Shown: positions 16,852 to 25,820, counted from the stretch's first letter. The stretch is 64,000 nucleotides of DNA from Lysobacter sp. S4-A87 (GCF_022637455.1 NZ_CP093341.1:3038001-3102000), one strand, 5' to 3'. A program made the numbers and translations. The notes: generated by a model not told the origin, from the letters alone.

Positions 16852-17050
16852 AGCCACGGCTGTCCACGCTCGCGACAGGACCCGGCTGCGGGTCGCAACG
16901 TCCAGAACCATGGCTGTGGAACAATGCGGACGCCAGTCACCGTCACCGGCAACAGAACCGACCCGATGGCGATACGCACATCGAGCAACCGCGCACGCAA
17001 CCGTGCCCTGATGACGGGACAGGGGTTGCCGTGAACGCAAGGAGATCCGG

Positions 17051-17875
17051 ATGAAAGCAGTCATCGCCGTCGTGGCCAGCGCACTGATGCTTGCCGGTTG
17101 TGCGAGCGCGCCGCCGGCCGCACCCAATCCGCCGCCCGAGTGGCGGCCGTCGCTGAACTACAACGCCCGCAGCGCGCAGATGATCATCATCCACCAGACC
17201 GAGATGGAATCGGCCGAGGCGGCGTTGCTGACGCTGCAGACCCGCAATTCCACCGGGCGCGTCAGCGCCCATTACCTGATCGGGAAGGACGGTCGCCTGT
17301 ACCAGCTGGTGGCCGAATCCGAGCGCGCATGGCACGCCGGTGCATCGAGCTGGGGCGGCGTGTCCGACCTCAACTCCGGCACGATCGGCATCGAACTGGA
17401 CAACGACGGCGTCGCACCGTTCAGCACGGCACAGATCGACGCGCTGTTGCGCTTGCTGGACAACATCACCGCGCGCCTGGACATCCCGCGCCACCTGGTC
17501 ATCGGCCACGGCGACATCGCGCCGTCGCGAAAGCGCGATCCGAGCGCGTTGTTCCCGTGGCAGCGGCTGGCCGAAGCCGGTTATGGCCTGTGGCCGCAAG
17601 CGCCGCTCGCCGCGGCGCCGGCCGGGTTCGATCCTTGGGTGGCATTGCGCCTCATCGGCTACGACCTGCGCGACCCGGCCGCGGCCGTGCGCGCGTTCCA
17701 TCGCCACTACCGCGGCAACGAGGACGAGCAGTGGCTGCCCGGTGATGCCGGGATCCTCTACGACCTGCAGCGGCAGTTGATGGAAATGCCAGACCCGGTC
17801 CCGGTCCCGGTCCCGGTCCCGGCCCCGGTGCCGGTGCCAGTGCCAGTGCCAGTGCCAGTGCCAGTGCCAGGGTGA
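17051..17875 (+). CDS. amiD: N-acetylmuramoyl-L-alanine amidase lipoprotein (AmiD-like)
   Basis: A 274-residue lipoprotein (lipobox LAGC, C17) with an Amidase_2 domain. Zinc ligands H48 (IIIHQTE), H153 (GHGDIAP) and D163 (KRDPS) and the catalytic-type E115 (IGIELDND) are in place. A second domain (about 190-245, FDPWVALRLIGYDLRD) matches the C-terminal peptidoglycan-binding part of AmiD. It would cleave the amide bond between MurNAc and L-Ala in the periplasm, mainly on anhydro-muropeptides. The C-terminus is a Pro-Val run made by a hexanucleotide repeat, which is not a family feature. The ATG at 17051 has AAGGAGA upstream. Confidence 0.9.
   Translation: MKAVIAVVASALMLAGCASAPPAAPNPPPEWRPSLNYNARSAQMIIIHQTEMESAEAALLTLQTRNSTGRVSAHYLIGKDGRLYQLVAESERAWHAGASSWGGVSDLNSGTIGIELDNDGVAPFSTAQIDALLRLLDNITARLDIPRHLVIGHGDIAPSRKRDPSALFPWQRLAEAGYGLWPQAPLAAAPAGFDPWVALRLIGYDLRDPAAAVRAFHRHYRGNEDEQWLPGDAGILYDLQRQLMEMPDPVPVPVPVPAPVPVPVPVPVPVPVPG
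17794..17871 (+). repeat. Hexanucleotide microsatellite encoding a (Pro-Val)n tail
   Basis: About thirteen tandem 6-base units: CCGGTC copies, one CCGGCC, then CCGGTG and finally CCAGTG copies, all in frame and read Pro-Val (once Pro-Ala). Runs of identical neighbouring units point to recent slippage. As the unit is six bases long, copy changes alter tail length without shifting the frame. Confidence 0.9.
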
Positions 17876-17880
17876 CGGGC

Positions 17881-17910
17881 CCCGGTTGCGCTGTGCTTTT
17901 CCGGGCTACG
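17881..17910. repeat. Dispersed palindromic repeat, diverged copy
   Basis: Matches the 30-base element at 19363-19392 and 63710-63739 at 26 of 30 positions. It sits between the convergent amidase and permease genes and overlaps the permease stop codon by five bases. The CCCGG and CCGGG ends can pair, giving a stem-loop that may also end transcription. Confidence 0.7.
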
Positions 17911-19213
17911 CGGGGTGCGGCGCGCGGCGGAACTTGTAGATGATCGCGCCCACCAGCAATGCCACCGCCGCTGCGAGCAGGTTGGCGGCGCTGGCGCTGG
18001 CAAGCAGCCCGAGGCTGAGGGCAATCGCCGCGAGCGGGATCAGCGGCCCGAAGGGCAACTGCAACGCACCGTCGTGATGGCCGTGGCGGCGGCGCAGCAC
18101 CAGCACCGAGCAGGCGGTGCCGATGTAGGTGCACAGGCGCGACACGACCGACAGCAGCGCCAGTTGCACGAACGAACCCGACAGTGCCAGCGCCAGCGAG
18201 ATCACGCCGATCACCACGACCGCGACCGCTGGCGTGTGCAGGCGCGGATGGATCGCGGCGAGCGAGCGCGGGCCGTAGCCGTCGGTGGCCAGCGCCAGCA
18301 GGTAGCGTGGCGCCATCATCACGGTGTTGCTGTTGGTGCCCAGGATCGAAATGCTGGCGCCGACCGTCATCAGCAGTGCCAGCGTCTCGCCGCTGAAGCC
18401 CGCGGCGGCCTGTGCCAGCGGCGTCGAGGACTGGGCCAGGCCCGGCAGCGTGCCCAGGGCGACCCATTGCACGCTGACATAGACCAGCGTGACCGTGGCG
18501 ATCATCGTCAGCAGTGCGAACGGCACGTCACGGCGTGGATTGCGATACTCGCCGGCAGCGGCCGGGAGGTTCTCGAAGCCGGCGTAGGCGAACAGCAGCA
18601 ACAGTGCCGCTTCGGCGAGGGTCTTGGAGGTGACCGGTGCGTTGGCTGGCGAGGCCAGCGCGGCATCGACGTGGAAGACGCCGATGGCCACGAACAGAAG
18701 CAGCGGCAGCAATTTGCCGATGGCGAGGATGACGCCGGTCCGTGCCGCGGCGCGCACACCGATCACGTTGATCACCACCAGCAGGCCGAGCGATCCGGTG
18801 ACGATCGCGACCCGTGGCAGGCCCGATGCGGCGGCAGGCCAGTAATGGGTGACGGCTTCGGCGAGGCCATTGCTCAGCGCTGCGGCCGTGGCCAGGCGCG
18901 TGAGCAGCAGCATCCAGCCGACTTCGAAACCGATGAAGGGTCCGAACGCTTCGCGTGCATACAGGTAGCCACCGCCGGGGCCATCGAAATAGCTCGCCGC
19001 CTGGGCATAGCACAGCACCAGCAGGCTGACCGCGAATCCGGCCAGCAGCACCGCCCAGAGGCTGGCCGGGCCCAGCAGCGCCGCGGCGGCGGCCGGCAGC
19101 AGGTAGATGCCGCTGCCGATCACGTCGTTGATCGACAGGCCCACGATCTGCCATCGACTGACGGCGCGGATGGTCGAGGTGGGGTGTGTCGTTGCCTGCT
19201 GGTCCAAGGGCAT
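17906..19213 (-). CDS. APC-superfamily amino acid permease
   Basis: A 435-residue inner-membrane protein with about twelve hydrophobic segments. The first helix motif GLSINDVIGSGIYLLP (residues about 25-40) is the substrate-binding GSG of APC permeases, and FFAYAGFENLP-like FAYAGFENLPAAAGE near residue 205 is the usual helix-6 motif. It imports or exchanges an amino acid; the substrate cannot be told. The start is set at the ATG at 19213 (MPLDQQATTHP); an upstream in-frame extension of 22 residues is less likely. It stands alone, convergent to the amidase. Confidence 0.9.
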   Translation of the reverse strand: MPLDQQATTHPTSTIRAVSRWQIVGLSINDVIGSGIYLLPAAAAALLGPASLWAVLLAGFAVSLLVLCYAQAASYFDGPGGGYLYAREAFGPFIGFEVGWMLLLTRLATAAALSNGLAEAVTHYWPAAASGLPRVAIVTGSLGLLVVINVIGVRAAARTGVILAIGKLLPLLLFVAIGVFHVDAALASPANAPVTSKTLAEAALLLLFAYAGFENLPAAAGEYRNPRRDVPFALLTMIATVTLVYVSVQWVALGTLPGLAQSSTPLAQAAAGFSGETLALLMTVGASISILGTNSNTVMMAPRYLLALATDGYGPRSLAAIHPRLHTPAVAVVVIGVISLALALSGSFVQLALLSVVSRLCTYIGTACSVLVLRRRHGHHDGALQLPFGPLIPLAAIALSLGLLASASAANLLAAAVALLVGAIIYKFRRAPHPA

Positions 19214-19361
19214 TGCCTGTACTAGGGCGATATGCCGAGAGTGCCTGATGCTGCGCTGCGGATGCCACTTCGGGGGCACGAGAAATGCGCTCGTCCCGAG
19301 GGCGGTGTTGCGCCTGCGGAGCGGCGGCGTCCGCCGGGCTGGGGGTTGCTCCGCCGCCGGA

Positions 19362-19392
19362 ACCCGGGTGCGCTGCGCTTACCCGGGCTACG
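19362..19392. repeat. Dispersed palindromic repeat, intact copy 1
   Basis: CCCGGGTGCGCTGCGCTTACCCGGGCTACG-type element with ACCCGGG at both ends of an inverted repeat. Bases 19363-19392 are identical over 30 bases to 63710-63739. It lies between the permease start and the terminator of the outer-membrane protein gene, in non-coding DNA. Confidence 0.85.
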
Positions 19393-19414
19393 AGACTGTT
19401 CGAGACAGCAGCGC

Positions 19415-19445
19415 AAAAAAAGGCCGCCGGCTTTCACCGGCGGCC
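19415..19445 (-). terminator. Rho-independent terminator of the outer-membrane protein gene
   Basis: On the minus strand a 9-base stem GGCCGCCGG/CCGGCGGCC with a six-base loop is followed by seven T. It begins 25 bases after the stop codon at 19470 and is the clearest intrinsic terminator in the window. Confidence 0.92.
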
Positions 19446-19469
19446 TCGTTCTCGCACAGCTCGCTGTGA

Positions 19470-20003
19470 TCAGAAGTCGTAGCGGACCTGGATCTGCGCC
19501 AGGTCGAGGTCGGTGTCCTCGATCTCGAAGCGGCTGTACTCACCGCGAAGTGCGACATGGTCGGTGAAGCGATACTGCACGCCGACGCCATAAGTCGGAT
19601 CGGTGCCGCTGTCATCGTCATTGCCGACAACGCCCGGGATCGCCGTGTCGAGATCCCAGCGCTGGAAACCGGCCTTGGCGTAAGCCGAGAAACTGTCGGT
19701 GATCGGCACCGTGCCGACCGCGGTCAGGTACACCGAGTTGGCCTCGAGTTCCGCACCGTTGCCGCGCGGCTCCAGCTTGCCGAAATCGGCGTAACCGGCC
19801 TCAAGGCCGAAGTAACGGTTGAACTGGTAACCGCCGAACACCGAGAACGCAGTGTCCTCGTCGTCATAATTGCCTTCATCGACAAACGACTGGCCAACGC
19901 CGGCACCGGCATAGAAACCCTTGTCGGCAGCCTGCGCGCCGAAAGCGGCGGCGCCTGCGAGGACGGCGATGAGGGCGCGGGAAAGCATCTTGTTCTTGCT
20001 CAT
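19470..20003 (-). CDS. Outer-membrane beta-barrel protein (OmpA/opacity-like)
   Basis: A 177-residue small porin-like protein: signal peptide (cleavage AQA-AD near residue 26), then about eight alternating strands (GFYAGAGVGQSF, FSVFGGYQFN, YFGLEAGYADFG, DSFSAYAKAGFQRW, PTYGVGVQYRF) and a final strand ending IQVRYDF with the aromatic C-terminal residue needed for barrel assembly. It resembles the OmpA transmembrane barrel without a peptidoglycan-binding domain. Function beyond surface structure or adhesion is not known. The ATG at 20003 has AGGAGT at proper distance. It is a monocistronic gene with its own strong terminator. Confidence 0.88.
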   Translation of the reverse strand: MSKNKMLSRALIAVLAGAAAFGAQAADKGFYAGAGVGQSFVDEGNYDDEDTAFSVFGGYQFNRYFGLEAGYADFGKLEPRGNGAELEANSVYLTAVGTVPITDSFSAYAKAGFQRWDLDTAIPGVVGNDDDSGTDPTYGVGVQYRFTDHVALRGEYSRFEIEDTDLDLAQIQVRYDF

Positions 20004-20437
20004 TGCTGTACTGACTCCTGCAACGGTCACCGCGGCCAATCGGGGGAGGGAGCGGTGGCGTCTGCGATGGGCCCCGGCGGAATGCCTGGGCAGCCATCGC
20101 TGCACGGAATAAGTGGGTCTGCGCCTGCGCAGCCCAAGGGCGGAGTCGGGGGATTCACTGTCCCGTGTCTGGAACACGTGCGCTCTGGCGCCTCGCACGG
20201 GCGCCGACTTTTCCGACTCTGGCGGAAAGGTCACGGGATGCCGTGAAATCGGGCAAGCCGCCATAGGATCGGCAGTGCCGCGACCGTAACTGTGATCCTC
20301 GTCTGGTTGCCGTCGCGGGCGATCCAGGGGGCTATGACGATCGCCAGATGCGTGCCAGCCAATGGCTGCTTCATGGTGCCCGCTCCTCTGGTCGATCCCC
20401 CCATCTTCTGGACAATTCAAAGCAGGGAGCCATGTGC
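20004..20437. other. Intergenic stretch between divergent genes
   Basis: This 434-base stretch must hold the divergent promoters of the outer-membrane protein and of the exported protein at 20438. I see no credible gene. A small palindrome CACGGGATGCCGTG lies at about 20233-20246. Otherwise nothing stands out. Confidence 0.5.
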
Positions 20438-20917
20438 ATGTTTTCAAGGAATCTGGTGTTGGCAGTCGTACTGGCAGGCAGTTGCCTGGCCGTGCCCGCG
20501 GCGAAGGCGGCGGACGACAAGCCGTTCGATACCGTCGCGGTGATGGAAAAGCAGGACCGGATTCGCCGTGATCTGTCGGCCGGTACCGCCGGCTTCGATA
20601 CGCTGTCGGCCGACAAGCGCCGCGAACTGCTGAGCCGCCAGGATGCCCTGATCGGGATCATCGACGGTCGCCGCTACGAGGACCTGAGCGCCGAAGAGCG
20701 CGCCAAGGCGTCTGGCGAGATCGCATGGATCGATTCGGTCTCCAGCCAGGTCGCCGACGAGCGCCAGGTGTGCGAACGCATCAAGAAGGCGGGCAGCAAT
20801 CGCGTCGAGCGCGTATGCATGACCGCGCAACAGAAGCGCGAGGCACGCGAACGGGCGCAAAGGACCTTTGAAGGCCGACGCTCCGGGCCGGAGAACGATC
20901 CGTCCACGGGTCTCTGA
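20438..20917 (+). CDS. Exported charged helical protein, unknown function
   Basis: A 159-residue periplasmic protein with signal peptide (cleavage KA-AD near residue 26). The mature part is helical and rich in Arg, Glu and Asp, with two widely spaced cysteines (RQVCERIKKAG and VERVCMTAQQ) that may form a disulfide. The pattern CERIKKAGSNRVERVC-M is like that seen in small exported Xanthomonadaceae proteins of unknown role. Start: ATG 20438 is eight bases after GGGAG, better than the ATG at 20432, which is too close. A terminator follows at 21013. Confidence 0.72.
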   Translation: MFSRNLVLAVVLAGSCLAVPAAKAADDKPFDTVAVMEKQDRIRRDLSAGTAGFDTLSADKRRELLSRQDALIGIIDGRRYEDLSAEERAKASGEIAWIDSVSSQVADERQVCERIKKAGSNRVERVCMTAQQKREARERAQRTFEGRRSGPENDPSTGL

Positions 20918-21012
20918 TCTTCCGGTGACGCGGGCGTTCATGCAGCCACGGGCATAGTGGCCATGCACGCCCCGCCAGAGGGCGGCACACAGGGTCGAGT
21001 GTGTGGTGCGAG

Positions 21013-21041
21013 AGGCGGCTTCGGCCGCCTTTCGCTTTCTT
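21013..21041 (+). terminator. UUCG-loop terminator
   Basis: AGGCGGC-TTCG-GCCGCCT gives a 7-base stem with a stable tetraloop, followed by TTCGCTTTCTT. It lies 96 bases after the exported protein gene and before the FNR-type gene. Confidence 0.65.
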
Positions 21042-21090
21042 GCCTGGTGGCGACATTGCGACTCGTTCGCGGCGCCGAGCCGGGCCATGC

Positions 21091-21096
21091 GACAAT
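21091..21096 (+). promoter_or_regulatory. -10 box of the FNR-type gene (leaderless start)
   Basis: GACAAT followed by eight bases and the ATG at 21105 places the expected transcription start at or next to the start codon. No Shine-Dalgarno sequence lies between, so the mRNA is probably leaderless. Confidence 0.5.
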
Positions 21097-21104
21097 AGCC
21101 GCCG

Positions 21105-21869
21105 ATGAACGACGCTGTTGACCTCGACCTGGCCTGGCTGCGCCGCAGCTGCGCGCAATGCTCGCTGCAGCAGCTGTGCCTTCCGGCCGGCATTGACGCC
21201 GATGAACTGAACCGCCTCGACGAAATCGTCCGGCGACGACGCACCCTCGCTCGTGGCGAGCGGCTGTTCCGCATCGGCGATCCGCTGGCCTCGGTCTTCG
21301 TCGCCCGCGACGGCGCCTTCAAGACCGTCAGCATCAGCGAGGATGGCGAGGAGCAGGTCGTCGGCTTCCACCTGGCCGGTGAACTGATCGGCCTGGATGC
21401 CCTCGGCGACGGCGCGCACCGCTGCGAAGCGGTCGCGCTGGAAAGCGCCAATGTCTGTGATGTCCCGCTCGACCAGCTCAGTGCCGTGGCCGCGCAGTTG
21501 CCGACGTTGCAGCACCAGCTGCTGCGCGTTATCGGGCACAGCCTCAATCGCGACCAGGATCATATGGAGATGCTGGTCCGGCGCCAGGCCAACGAGCGCA
21601 TTGCCCTGTTCCTGCATGGCCTGGGCGAGCGCTTCCGCCAGATCGGGCAGTCACCCCTGGCATTCCGCCTGCCGATGAGCCGCGAGGACGTCGCGCGTTA
21701 CCTCGGCCTGGCGCTGGAAACCGTCAGTCGCGGTTTCACCCGGCTGCAGGACGATGGCGTGATCGCAGTGCACGGGCGGCGCGTGGAGATCCTCGAAATC
21801 GACGCGCTGGAGCGTCTTGCGCACGGCGCCGAGAGCAGCGAGCCGAAGCGGCAGAAGGCGGCGCACTAG
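21105..21869 (+). CDS. fnr: FNR/ANR-type oxygen-sensing transcription regulator
   Basis: A 254-residue Crp/Fnr-family regulator. Cysteines C16, C19 and C25 (SCAQCSLQQLC) with C118 (SANVCDVP) match the four ligands of the oxygen-labile [4Fe-4S] cluster of FNR. A cyclic-nucleotide-fold domain (about 45-150), a long dimer helix and a C-terminal helix-turn-helix follow; the recognition helix reads LALETVSRGFTRL with the E..SR pattern that binds TTGAT half-sites. It should activate microaerobic genes when oxygen is low. The gene is convergent to the cco operon, whose promoter carries an FNR box at 30900-30913. Translation probably starts on a leaderless mRNA. Confidence 0.95.
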   Translation: MNDAVDLDLAWLRRSCAQCSLQQLCLPAGIDADELNRLDEIVRRRRTLARGERLFRIGDPLASVFVARDGAFKTVSISEDGEEQVVGFHLAGELIGLDALGDGAHRCEAVALESANVCDVPLDQLSAVAAQLPTLQHQLLRVIGHSLNRDQDHMEMLVRRQANERIALFLHGLGERFRQIGQSPLAFRLPMSREDVARYLGLALETVSRGFTRLQDDGVIAVHGRRVEILEIDALERLAHGAESSEPKRQKAAH

Positions 21870-21911
21870 CCGTCCAGTGCCGTCAAGCCGGCCCTGTCGG
21901 ATGAGCAACGC

Positions 21912-22634
21912 TCACACCGGCAAGCTGCCACACCCCAGCACCGCCAGCAGCGAATGCAATGCCGGCACCCGCATCAGCCACGGCGCCGTCAGCGTCAGCA
22001 CGCCGGCAGCCAGCACCAGCGTTGCCGCGGCGTTGCGCCAGCGCGTCTGCAGCCAGCGGCCCAGGCGTGCGCCGCTCATGGTCAGTGGCAGCATCACCGG
22101 CAAGGTGCCCAGGCCAAACGCGGCCATCGTCAAAGCACCGTTGAGTGCGCTGGCCTGCAGCCACGCCGCGACCAGCAACGTCGTGCTCAATCCGCAGGGC
22201 AGCCAGCCCCACAGCAACGCCAGGCCCAGCCGTCGCGCGCGCGTGTCGGCGGGCAACAGCCGTTGTTGCAACGGTCGCAGCAATTGCCAAAGGCGATTGC
22301 CGGGGCGTGACAGGAACGCCAGCCGACCATGCCGGTCGAACAACCGCAGCGCGACGATCACCAGCACGATGCCGACCAGCATGCGCGCGGCCAGCGCCAG
22401 TCCCTCGATCCGCGCCACCTCGACGATGCCATGGCCAAGGCCGCCGGCAATCGCGCCGGCAATGACATAACCGCCGACACGCCCGAGGTTGGCTTCCAGT
22501 GCGATCCGCCCGGGATGGCCGGTTGCCGTCGCCGAGAATCCGGTGGCGATGCCGCCGCACATCGCGGCGCAGTGCACGCCGCCCAGCAAGCCGCTGAGCA
22601 GGGCCGCACCGAGGGTCAGCCAGTCAATCGGCAT
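21912..22634 (-). CDS. TauE/SafE-like (UreH-type) membrane protein of the cbb3 cluster
   Basis: A 240-residue inner-membrane protein with about six hydrophobic segments. The N-terminal LLGGVHCAAMCGGIA and the WGWLPCGLSTTLLVAA repeat motif, with paired cysteines in membrane helices, are typical of the sulfite exporter TauE/SafE-like or urease accessory-like proteins found next to ccoS in Proteobacteria. The cysteines suggest copper or haem handling during cbb3 oxidase maturation, but this is not shown. It overlaps ccoS by 11 bases and is the last gene of the operon; fnr is convergent 43 bases away. Confidence 0.85.
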   Translation of the reverse strand: MPIDWLTLGAALLSGLLGGVHCAAMCGGIATGFSATATGHPGRIALEANLGRVGGYVIAGAIAGGLGHGIVEVARIEGLALAARMLVGIVLVIVALRLFDRHGRLAFLSRPGNRLWQLLRPLQQRLLPADTRARRLGLALLWGWLPCGLSTTLLVAAWLQASALNGALTMAAFGLGTLPVMLPLTMSGARLGRWLQTRWRNAAATLVLAAGVLTLTAPWLMRVPALHSLLAVLGCGSLPV

Positions 22635-22812
22635 CCGCGCCTTCCTGCGGTGGTGGCGACGGCGCGGCAGGCGGCGCGTCTTCGCGCAGGATGTCGATGG
22701 CGGGCGTGTCGAGATCGTCGAACTGCCCGCGCCGCACGGCCCACACGAACGCCCAGATCGCGATGCCCAGCAGGACCAGGCTGATTGGCACGAGCAGCAG
22801 CAGGATGGTCAT
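22624..22812 (-). CDS. ccoS: cbb3-type cytochrome oxidase assembly protein CcoS
   Basis: A 62-residue protein with a single N-terminal membrane helix (ILLLLVPISLVLLGIAIWAFVW in part) followed by RRGQFDDLDTPAIDIL, the signature of CcoS/FixS. It is needed to put haem and copper into CcoN. It overlaps the 3' end of ccoI by 4 bases and the next gene by 11, which indicates coupled translation. Confidence 0.95.
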   Translation of the reverse strand: MTILLLLVPISLVLLGIAIWAFVWAVRRGQFDDLDTPAIDILREDAPPAAPSPPPQEGADAD

Positions 22813-25253
22813 GGCCGCGTCCCGCCAGCCGGACGCCGCCCCAGGCGCAGTGCATTGAGCGTCACCAGCAGCGACGAGAGCGCCATGCCGACCGCGGCGA
22901 TCCACGGCGTGACGTGGCCGGTGGCGGCCAGCGGCAGCGCAAGCAGGTTGTAGCCCAGCGCCCAGATCAGGTTCTGGCGGACGATCACCTGGGTGCGGCG
23001 GGCGAGCGCGATTGCTTCGGGGATGCGCAACAGCGAAGGGCTGGTGACGACGAAGTCGGCCGCGCGCTGTGCCAGCGCCGCGCCTTCGGCCATCGCGATC
23101 GAGACGTCGGCACCGGCCAGCACCGGTGCATCGTTGAGGCCGTCGCCGACCATCGCAACGACATCGCCGCGCGATTGCAGTTCGCGAACGTGCGCCAGCT
23201 TCTGTTCGGGCGTCTGCCGCGAGCGCACCGTATCGATGCCGATCGCGGCCGCGAAGCGCCGCACCGGCGCATGCGCATCGCCACTGCACAGTTCGACCTG
23301 CAGGCCTTGCGCCCGCAAGGCCTCCACCGCGGCATGCGCGTCCTCGCGCCTGGCTTCGCTGACGGTGAAGCGGGCGACCGCGATGCCATCGCGGCCAAGC
23401 CAGAGTGCGCCGTCGTCCTCGCCACCGACGGCGAATTCGGCGCGACCCAGGCGCCAGTTGGCGTCTCCGATCCGGGCCTGGATGCCGTGACCGGGAGTGC
23501 TGTGCAACTGCTCGGCGCGATAGTCGCTGTCGATGTCGGCGAAGGCGTGCGCCAGCGGATGGCCGCTGTCGCGCTCCAGCGCTGCGGCAATCGCCAGCGC
23601 GTCGTCCGGATCGGTGCCGTCGAAGATGCCGACCGTATCCAGCTGCGGACGGCCGTTGCTGAGCGTGCCGGTCTTGTCGAACACGACGCGGTCGACGCGT
23701 GCCAGGGCCGACAGCGCGTCGCCGCGCAGTCCGAGCACGCCCATCCGCGCCAGCGCGCCGTGCGCGGCCGTCAGCGCCGTGGGGATCGCCAGCGACAACG
23801 CGCACGGGCAACTCACCACGAGCAGCGCCAGGGTCACTTCGAGCGCGCGAGCCGGGTCGTGCTGATGCCACCAGGCGTAGACGGCGAGCGCACACGGCAC
23901 CAGCACCAGCACGAAACCGCTGGCGACGCGCTCGGCGACGCGGGCCAGTGCCGGACGCTCGCCCTGTGCCTGTTCGACCAGGCGGGTCAGCTGCGACAGG
24001 CGCGTGTCGTTGCCGACCCGGGTTACGCGGATGCGTGCGGCCTGTTCGCGGCAGAGGCTGCCGGCCAGCGCGGTCGCGCCGGGCGCGTGCTGCACCGGCG
24101 CCGATTCGCCGGTGATCAGCGCCTCATCGAAACCGCAGGCGTGATCGAGCAGCACGCCGTCGGCCGGCACCGATTCACCGGAGGACACACGCACGATGTC
24201 GCCGATCGCAAGCTCACCCAGCGCCACCTGTTCGCGCGTGCCGTCGGCGCGCTCGCGCGTGGCCAGCGCCGGCCGCGCCCGCGCCAGTGCGTCGACCTGT
24301 GCACTGGCGACGCGTCGCGCGCGCTGTTCGAACATCCGCGCCACCAGCAACAGCAGCACGAACATCACCGCGGCGTCGTACCAGACGTGCGCACCGCCAC
24401 GGACCGTTTCGACCAGGCTGGCGAAGTAGGCCAGCAGCGTCGAGGACGCGATCAGCGTGTCCATGCCCAGGCGGCGCCCGCGCAGCTCGCGCCACATGCC
24501 TTCCAGGAACGGCCAGCCGGAATAGAACACCACCGGCGTCGACACCAGGAAAGTGATCCAGCGGAAGAAATCGCGCGTGGCCAGCGGCATCTGCCCGGCC
24601 GTGTCCAGGTACAGCGCCTCGGCGAACATCATGGCCTGGATCGCACCGAGCCCGGCCACGCCCAGACGGATCAGCCAGCGCCGGCGCTCCTGCTTCTGCG
24701 CCTGCTCGCGGGCATCGCCGGTGGCCAGCCACGGCCGATAGCCCAGGGCGTTGAGCCGTGACATCAGCGCCGACAGCGCGACCTTTTGCGGGTCCCATGC
24801 GACGACGATGCGACCGGTGACCGCGTTGGCACCGGCATCGAGCACGCCCGGAATGCGATGCAGGGCGCGGTCGACCAGCCAGGCGCAGGCGGCGCAGCGC
24901 ATCGCGTCGGTGAGCACGGTGATCTCGCGGCCGCCGGGGACGTGGCGGCTGTGCTCGGCGAGGACGACTTCGCGGTCCCAGCCAGCGAAGTCTGCGGCGT
25001 CTGCATCGACACGGCCGGCGGGCACGGTGCGCAGGCGGTAGTAGTCCTCCAGCGCGGCCTGCTGGATCCAGTTCGCCGCCGCGGCGCAGCCGTTGCAGCA
25101 GAACAGGTGCCCGCCGTTGCCCACCTCGCCGTTGCGAGTCGATCCCGCGCCCGCCAGTGCCTCGCCACAATGGTGGCAAACACCCGCGGCCGCACCGCCG
25201 TGGATGTCGCCACGGCGATCGTCCGGAGCCAGCGCGGTCTGCGTGACGCTCAT
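22809..25253 (-). CDS. ccoI: Copper-translocating P-type ATPase CcoI (FixI)
   Basis: An 814-residue P1B ATPase that exports copper to the periplasmic side for the cbb3 oxidase active site. N-terminal zinc-ribbon-like cysteines (C26, C29, C52, C53, C56) precede a heavy-metal domain with CxxC at 120-123; then membrane helices, TGES, the metal-path CPC at 482-484, the phosphorylation site D526 in DKTGT, and GDGLNDAPVL in the hinge. The ATG at 25253 is chosen; a TTG 18 bases upstream lacks a Shine-Dalgarno. The gene lies 54 bases after ccoH and overlaps ccoS. Confidence 0.96.
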   Translation of the reverse strand: MSVTQTALAPDDRRGDIHGGAAAGVCHHCGEALAGAGSTRNGEVGNGGHLFCCNGCAAAANWIQQAALEDYYRLRTVPAGRVDADAADFAGWDREVVLAEHSRHVPGGREITVLTDAMRCAACAWLVDRALHRIPGVLDAGANAVTGRIVVAWDPQKVALSALMSRLNALGYRPWLATGDAREQAQKQERRRWLIRLGVAGLGAIQAMMFAEALYLDTAGQMPLATRDFFRWITFLVSTPVVFYSGWPFLEGMWRELRGRRLGMDTLIASSTLLAYFASLVETVRGGAHVWYDAAVMFVLLLLVARMFEQRARRVASAQVDALARARPALATRERADGTREQVALGELAIGDIVRVSSGESVPADGVLLDHACGFDEALITGESAPVQHAPGATALAGSLCREQAARIRVTRVGNDTRLSQLTRLVEQAQGERPALARVAERVASGFVLVLVPCALAVYAWWHQHDPARALEVTLALLVVSCPCALSLAIPTALTAAHGALARMGVLGLRGDALSALARVDRVVFDKTGTLSNGRPQLDTVGIFDGTDPDDALAIAAALERDSGHPLAHAFADIDSDYRAEQLHSTPGHGIQARIGDANWRLGRAEFAVGGEDDGALWLGRDGIAVARFTVSEARREDAHAAVEALRAQGLQVELCSGDAHAPVRRFAAAIGIDTVRSRQTPEQKLAHVRELQSRGDVVAMVGDGLNDAPVLAGADVSIAMAEGAALAQRAADFVVTSPSLLRIPEAIALARRTQVIVRQNLIWALGYNLLALPLAATGHVTPWIAAVGMALSSLLVTLNALRLGRRPAGGTRP

Positions 25254-25307
25254 GCCGACATCATCCCCCAATCATCGCAACTGCATCGACCATGGGCCGG
25301 CGCCGCG

Positions 25308-25820
25308 TCAATCGTCCGCCAGCGCCGGGGCCAGGTGTGCGGCTTGCTGCCCGGCCGGCAGCCGGCCGCGCAGGCGCCAGCTGCCGTCAGCCGGCGAGAG
25401 CTGCAGCAGCCAGTCGTGGTCGGACGCCGGTTCGATGTCGGCACGCCAGCCCAGCTCGCTCGGCTTCAGGATGACGGTACGATCCTGCGCCGCCTCACTT
25501 GGATGGGAAAGGACCAGCGTCAGTGGCTCGTCGCGGCGCACGTCGCCTTCGCCGAAACCGCCGCCGACCGGCAGCAGCTCGACCATGTCCTTGCCCACGC
25601 GCAGCACTGCCGACAGCTTCAGTGCCTGCGCGCGCGCATCCGGGCCCAGTTCGGTGACCTGGATCTGCGCGGTGCGCTGGACCGGATCGATCACCGCATC
25701 GGTGCTGCCACTGCGCACGGCGACCACCACCAGGCCGACGCCTGCGACGATCGACAGGACCGGCAGGCCGATGACCAGCCACATGATCGGCATGCGCAAC
25801 GGACCGGCGCGCTCCATCAC
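25308..25820 (-). CDS. ccoH: CcoH/FixH assembly protein
   Basis: A 170-residue protein with one N-terminal membrane helix (about 12-35) and a periplasmic FixH domain (DAVIDPVQRTAQIQ, WLLQLSPADGSWRLRGRL). It takes part in maturation and stability of the cbb3 oxidase. The start overlaps the ccoG stop codon by four bases; ATG at 25820 or 25817 are both possible. Divergent at sequence level as usual for FixH, so context carries part of the call. Confidence 0.88.
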   Translation of the reverse strand: MMERAGPLRMPIMWLVIGLPVLSIVAGVGLVVVAVRSGSTDAVIDPVQRTAQIQVTELGPDARAQALKLSAVLRVGKDMVELLPVGGGFGEGDVRRDEPLTLVLSHPSEAAQDRTVILKPSELGWRADIEPASDHDWLLQLSPADGSWRLRGRLPAGQQAAHLAPALADD

